Shown: piece by piece, positions 6,466 to 8,855 of the stretch
How the letters are laid out: each line of letters starts with the position of its first letter
How positions within the stretch are numbered: the stretch's first letter is position 1
Notes under the pieces: generated by a model
Database searches by the model: none
What the model was told of the DNA's origin: nothing
What the model saw: only the letters and a program-made list of their open reading frames with translations
From: CAZAEB01 sp964484095
GTDB taxonomy: Bacteria; Patescibacteriota; Microgenomatia; UBA12405; BS750m-G30
Direction: 5' to 3'
Length of the DNA: 8,855 bases
Assembly (NCBI GenBank): GCA_964484095.1
Contig: CAZAEB010000023.1
Location: 1-8,855 of the forward strand
Translations under genes and position numbers: made by a program

Positions 6466-7728
6466 TCACGACAGGTTGCTTTTTTTACGAATTATCAAGA
6501 AAGCCACTAGCGAAGCGATAAACACCAGTCCTTCCGTTGACACGGTGATCCAGGTAGCGGCAGTAGCAGCAAACCGAGGAATAAACAAAAAGTTTAAAAC
6601 CATATTCCAAACTAAACCCAAAGCGCCAATTTTTAGATTTGTAAACTGCTTGCCTAAAGCAATTAATGAATATCCTAAAATATGATTCAGATAAGCAAAA
6701 GGAATCGCCAAAACCAATATTCTCAAAAGCGGGGAGGAAACCTCAAACTGATCTCCCCCCAAAAGCTTAATTACTAAAGGAGCAGAAAAATAGGCAGCAG
6801 CAACTAAAACCAACGACCCAAAACCAGCAAGCAATATCCCTCTTTTGAAAAGCATAGAAAAATCTTTATCTTTTTTAGACAACACCGGAAATAAACTGTT
6901 GGCTAAAAAGTAAGCAGGAATTACCAGGTTTCCATAAACCTTGTAGGAAAGACCGTAATAACCAACCTGAGCCTCTCCCCAAAAATGCTTTAGAAAAATC
7001 GTATCTACTCCCCGGTCATAAGCGGTAAACATCAAAAGTAATGCTCCGGTAGGAAGCGACTCTTTAAAAATTTTTTTAACTACACTTTTTTTGGCTTTTC
7101 CTCTTAAAACCTCCAACTGGGAAGTCATAAACCAGCCGGCAAAAACAATCACCAGCCGAGCGGCAAACCAGGAACCGACCACCCCTAAAAGTCCCCAACC
7201 GGAAATAAGGCTGAAAAAAGAAAAGGCTAAAAATAAAAGACTGTAGCCGATATCCAAAATTCCTTTCAGGTCCATTCGCAGTAACGACTGGAAAACTATT
7301 TCAAAATTGGTATCAAAAGATAAAAGAAGAACAACAAATAAAGCAATTATGGAAGGAATTAATAAAAACTCAAAAAGAGGCAGGCCAACTACCGCCAGTA
7401 AACCGATTAAAAAACAACCCAAAGCTAAAAAAAACCGCAGTCGAAAAAGACTAGCAATTATTACTCTTCTCTTGTCGCTGTTTTTGGCTTGACTAAGCTC
7501 TCTTACCCCAATTATCTGTGTTCCCCAGTCAGAAACAGAGACCAGCAATAAGATAAAAGAGGTTAAAAACACATAGTTTCCCCACCCTTCCACCCCTAAT
7601 TTTCTGGTCAACAAAGAAGTGGTGAAAAGACCAATAAAAAGGACTATCGCTCGAGAAAAAGTTTGCGCAAAAATGTTGTATATAATCTTGCCAAAACGAT
7701 TTTTATTTAAAATATTTTTAATTTTCAT
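6466..7728 (-). CDS. Wzx-type oligosaccharide flippase
   Basis: This integral membrane protein of the polysaccharide-synthesis (MOP) superfamily should flip lipid-linked oligosaccharide across the cytoplasmic membrane. It has about 12 hydrophobic helices over 420 residues, a normal length. Family-type segments are TRKLGVEGWGNYVF near the N-terminus, DRGVDTIFLKHFWGEAQVGYY in the middle, and the following ANSLFPVLSKK. I choose the ATG at 7726-7728, which overlaps the end of the preceding gene by 11 bases. A TTG at 7758 would add ten residues and lengthen the overlap to 41 bases without clear benefit. No Shine-Dalgarno stands out, so translational coupling to the preceding gene is likely. It pairs with the neighbouring ligase/polymerase as a glycan export module; the sugar transported cannot be told. 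The gene ends in TGA, which argues against UGA recoding. Confidence 0.88.
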   Translation of the reverse strand: MKIKNILNKNRFGKIIYNIFAQTFSRAIVLFIGLFTTSLLTRKLGVEGWGNYVFLTSFILLLVSVSDWGTQIIGVRELSQAKNSDKRRVIIASLFRLRFFLALGCFLIGLLAVVGLPLFEFLLIPSIIALFVVLLLSFDTNFEIVFQSLLRMDLKGILDIGYSLLFLAFSFFSLISGWGLLGVVGSWFAARLVIVFAGWFMTSQLEVLRGKAKKSVVKKIFKESLPTGALLLMFTAYDRGVDTIFLKHFWGEAQVGYYGLSYKVYGNLVIPAYFLANSLFPVLSKKDKDFSMLFKRGILLAGFGSLVLVAAAYFSAPLVIKLLGGDQFEVSSPLLRILVLAIPFAYLNHILGYSLIALGKQFTNLKIGALGLVWNMVLNFLFIPRFAATAATWITVSTEGLVFIASLVAFLIIRKKSNLS

Positions 7729-8855
7729 TTTTAATGCTAAGTCCAATAACCAAACCAAAAAGAATTATGTTTTGAGCCAATGTTAACCAATAGTGATCAA
7801 AAAGACCAGTAAGTACTATCGCGACAAAGGCAGGAAAATAACAACTTTTTGAGATTTTTTGAAAAACCTTCAGGAGTATTATCAAACCAACAACCCCCCC
7901 TTCTGCCAAAACCAGTAAAAAGATATTATGTACTGGCTGCAACCACAAGCCTCCTGACCAAAACGCAGGTAGATTAACAATAAAATTGTTTAAACCCACT
8001 CCAATTAATGGAGAGGTCGCAAACATTTTCGTGGCCGAAAAAGCAAGGTCAACTCTTCTAAGAATAGATAGATCAAGGTTGGAATTTAAAAACACCAACC
8101 CTATTGGCAAAAAGGCTAGTAGTAATAAATGCCATTTCTTTTTTTTGAAAAAACTCCACGTCAAAAAAGAAACTCCTACGAATATTGCCGACCTGCTTAA
8201 ACTTAGTCCCACTATCAGGCCAGTAAAAACTAAAACAATTTTTTTTAAAATTGCAGAATTTTGTTTTAAGTTGTAAAAAATAATTGCACTGACCAAAACA
8301 AATCCTGCCAGCGAATTGGGGTGAGAAAATATCCCATAAGGACGAAGATAAAATCGGCCAAAAATAAATGTCTTGGCAATCCCTGGAGTATTAACATCAA
8401 AGGTCCGTTCCCCCAGCCACCAAAACAATCCACCAATATTGCTTTGTAAAAAAACTTGAGCCAAAACAATTCCGAAAAGAATAATAACCCATAAAGGAAT
8501 AACTTTTGCCAAAATATTCTCGATTATTTTTTTGTTTTGAGAGACAAAAAGAACCAAACCAGAAATTAACAATAACCTGGCCCACTTTAAAACTGCCACC
8601 CAAATATTTAGAGAAAAAAAACAGTTCAGAAAAGCAAAAATCAAAACAAAAAGAATTATTTTCCAGTTTTTTTTGAAATTTATCCTGAGAATAATCTCAG
8701 GAAGAAACAAACCCAAACAGCCTAGAAAAAAAATATCGTTGAGGTAAATCACTGGTGAAAGATAATCTACTTTTACTCCCCAAACATAGCTCCAGTCAGG
8801 CCAAAAGTGTTTTCCCAGCTGAAGTGGAGCAGAAAGGAAAAACAGCCATAAAAAA
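7718..8855 (-). CDS. O-antigen ligase/polymerase family membrane protein (5' end outside window)
   Basis: This hydrophobic protein of the Wzy_C/WaaL-like family should polymerise or ligate lipid-linked glycan on the outer face of the membrane. The frame stays open to the window edge, so 378 residues are visible and the true start is outside. A GTG at 8752 could be taken as the start, but 34 further in-frame codons upstream encode plausible family sequence, including PLQLGKHFWPDWSYVWG and KVDYLSP. Conserved spots are RPYGIFSHPN (coded at 8315-8344), LSRSA, PLIGVGLNNF, and the VHNIFLL segment with its His coded at 7928-7930. About ten membrane helices are visible, with the usual outside loop between the SRSA and HN segments. 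The gene ends in TAA and overlaps the flippase by 11 bases, so the two form a translation-coupled pair. Whether it is a polymerase or a ligase cannot be decided by eye. Confidence 0.86.
   Translation of the reverse strand, partial: FLWLFFLSAPLQLGKHFWPDWSYVWGVKVDYLSPVIYLNDIFFLGCLGLFLPEIILRINFKKNWKIILFVLIFAFLNCFFSLNIWVAVLKWARLLLISGLVLFVSQNKKIIENILAKVIPLWVIILFGIVLAQVFLQSNIGGLFWWLGERTFDVNTPGIAKTFIFGRFYLRPYGIFSHPNSLAGFVLVSAIIFYNLKQNSAILKKIVLVFTGLIVGLSLSRSAIFVGVSFLTWSFFKKKKWHLLLLAFLPIGLVFLNSNLDLSILRRVDLAFSATKMFATSPLIGVGLNNFIVNLPAFWSGGLWLQPVHNIFLLVLAEGGVVGLIILLKVFQKISKSCYFPAFVAIVLTGLFDHYWLTLAQNIILFGLVIGLSIKNEN

Noticed and set aside
6466..6468. Possible recoding of UGA, as known in some Patescibacteria (Gracilibacteria)
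   Set aside because: TGA ends the flippase where the family normally ends. TAA and TAG are also used, and no in-frame TGA occurs inside the conserved genes I checked.
6451..6485. A-run and T-run near the flippase stop plus CCTAGG as a terminator
   Set aside because: The runs flank a non-pairing GC segment and CCTAGG is only a six-base palindrome without a usable loop, so there is no convincing hairpin.
6365..6685. Plus-strand open frame of 106 codons spanning the ftsH start and the flippase end
   Set aside because: It is the reverse of two real coding ends and the ftsH promoter gap. Its composition is a shadow, with no recognisable domain.
7718..7758. TTG at 7756-7758 as the flippase start
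   Set aside because: It would lengthen the overlap with the previous gene to 41 bases and add ten residues outside the family pattern. The ATG at 7726-7728 gives a normal basic N-terminus.

Overview
The window reads as a compact, fairly AT-rich bacterial segment in which every gene I can support lies on the minus strand, so transcription runs from high to low coordinates. The gene style suggests a member of the Candidate Phyla Radiation (Patescibacteria), most likely a Microgenomates-like lineage. The hints are gaps of 4 to 47 bases or short overlaps, a bPH_2 (DUF304-like) membrane protein beside ftsH, a PP2C-like/membrane/propeller protein, and a polymerase N-terminus of a type I associate with that group. 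This placement comes from protein style, not from a marker search. Stops include TGA, TAA and TAG, so UGA does not look recoded.

Layout in transcription order: (1) 8855-7718, an O-antigen ligase/polymerase-type membrane protein, open at the window edge; (2) 7728-6466, a Wzx-type flippase overlapping it by 11 bases; (3) a 36-base gap with an extended -10 promoter; (4) 6429-3208, ftsH, a membrane AAA+ zinc protease interrupted in frame by a 454-residue intein (4309-5670) with a LAGLIDADG endonuclease and a helix-turn-helix; (5) 3190-2531, a bPH_2-domain membrane protein with its own -10 element; (6) 2531-2295, a 78-residue two-helix membrane protein overlapping it by one base (TAGTG); (7) 2247-343, a protein with a degenerate PP2C-like cytosolic domain, one membrane helix, a coiled coil and an outside beta-propeller; (8) 338-1, the first 112 residues of smpB, whose end lies off the window.

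The first two genes fit a surface-glycan assembly cluster: one flips lipid-linked oligosaccharide and the other polymerises or ligates it. The ftsH-to-smpB part looks like protein quality control. SmpB is the trans-translation factor, and FtsH is among the proteases known to degrade SsrA-tagged proteins. The PH-domain and small membrane proteins between them are plausible membrane partners, but that is inference.

The standout is the FtsH intein. It sits six residues after the pore-loop position, joins GVGA to SRTRDLF on removal, and has an apparently intact splicing core and endonuclease motifs. A second pattern is that three genes carry a -10-like hexamer ending 6 or 7 bases before ATG with no good Shine-Dalgarno, which would give leaderless transcripts. 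I see no RNA genes, CRISPR array, insertion sequence, convincing terminator or plus-strand gene. No intergenic stretch exceeds 47 bases.
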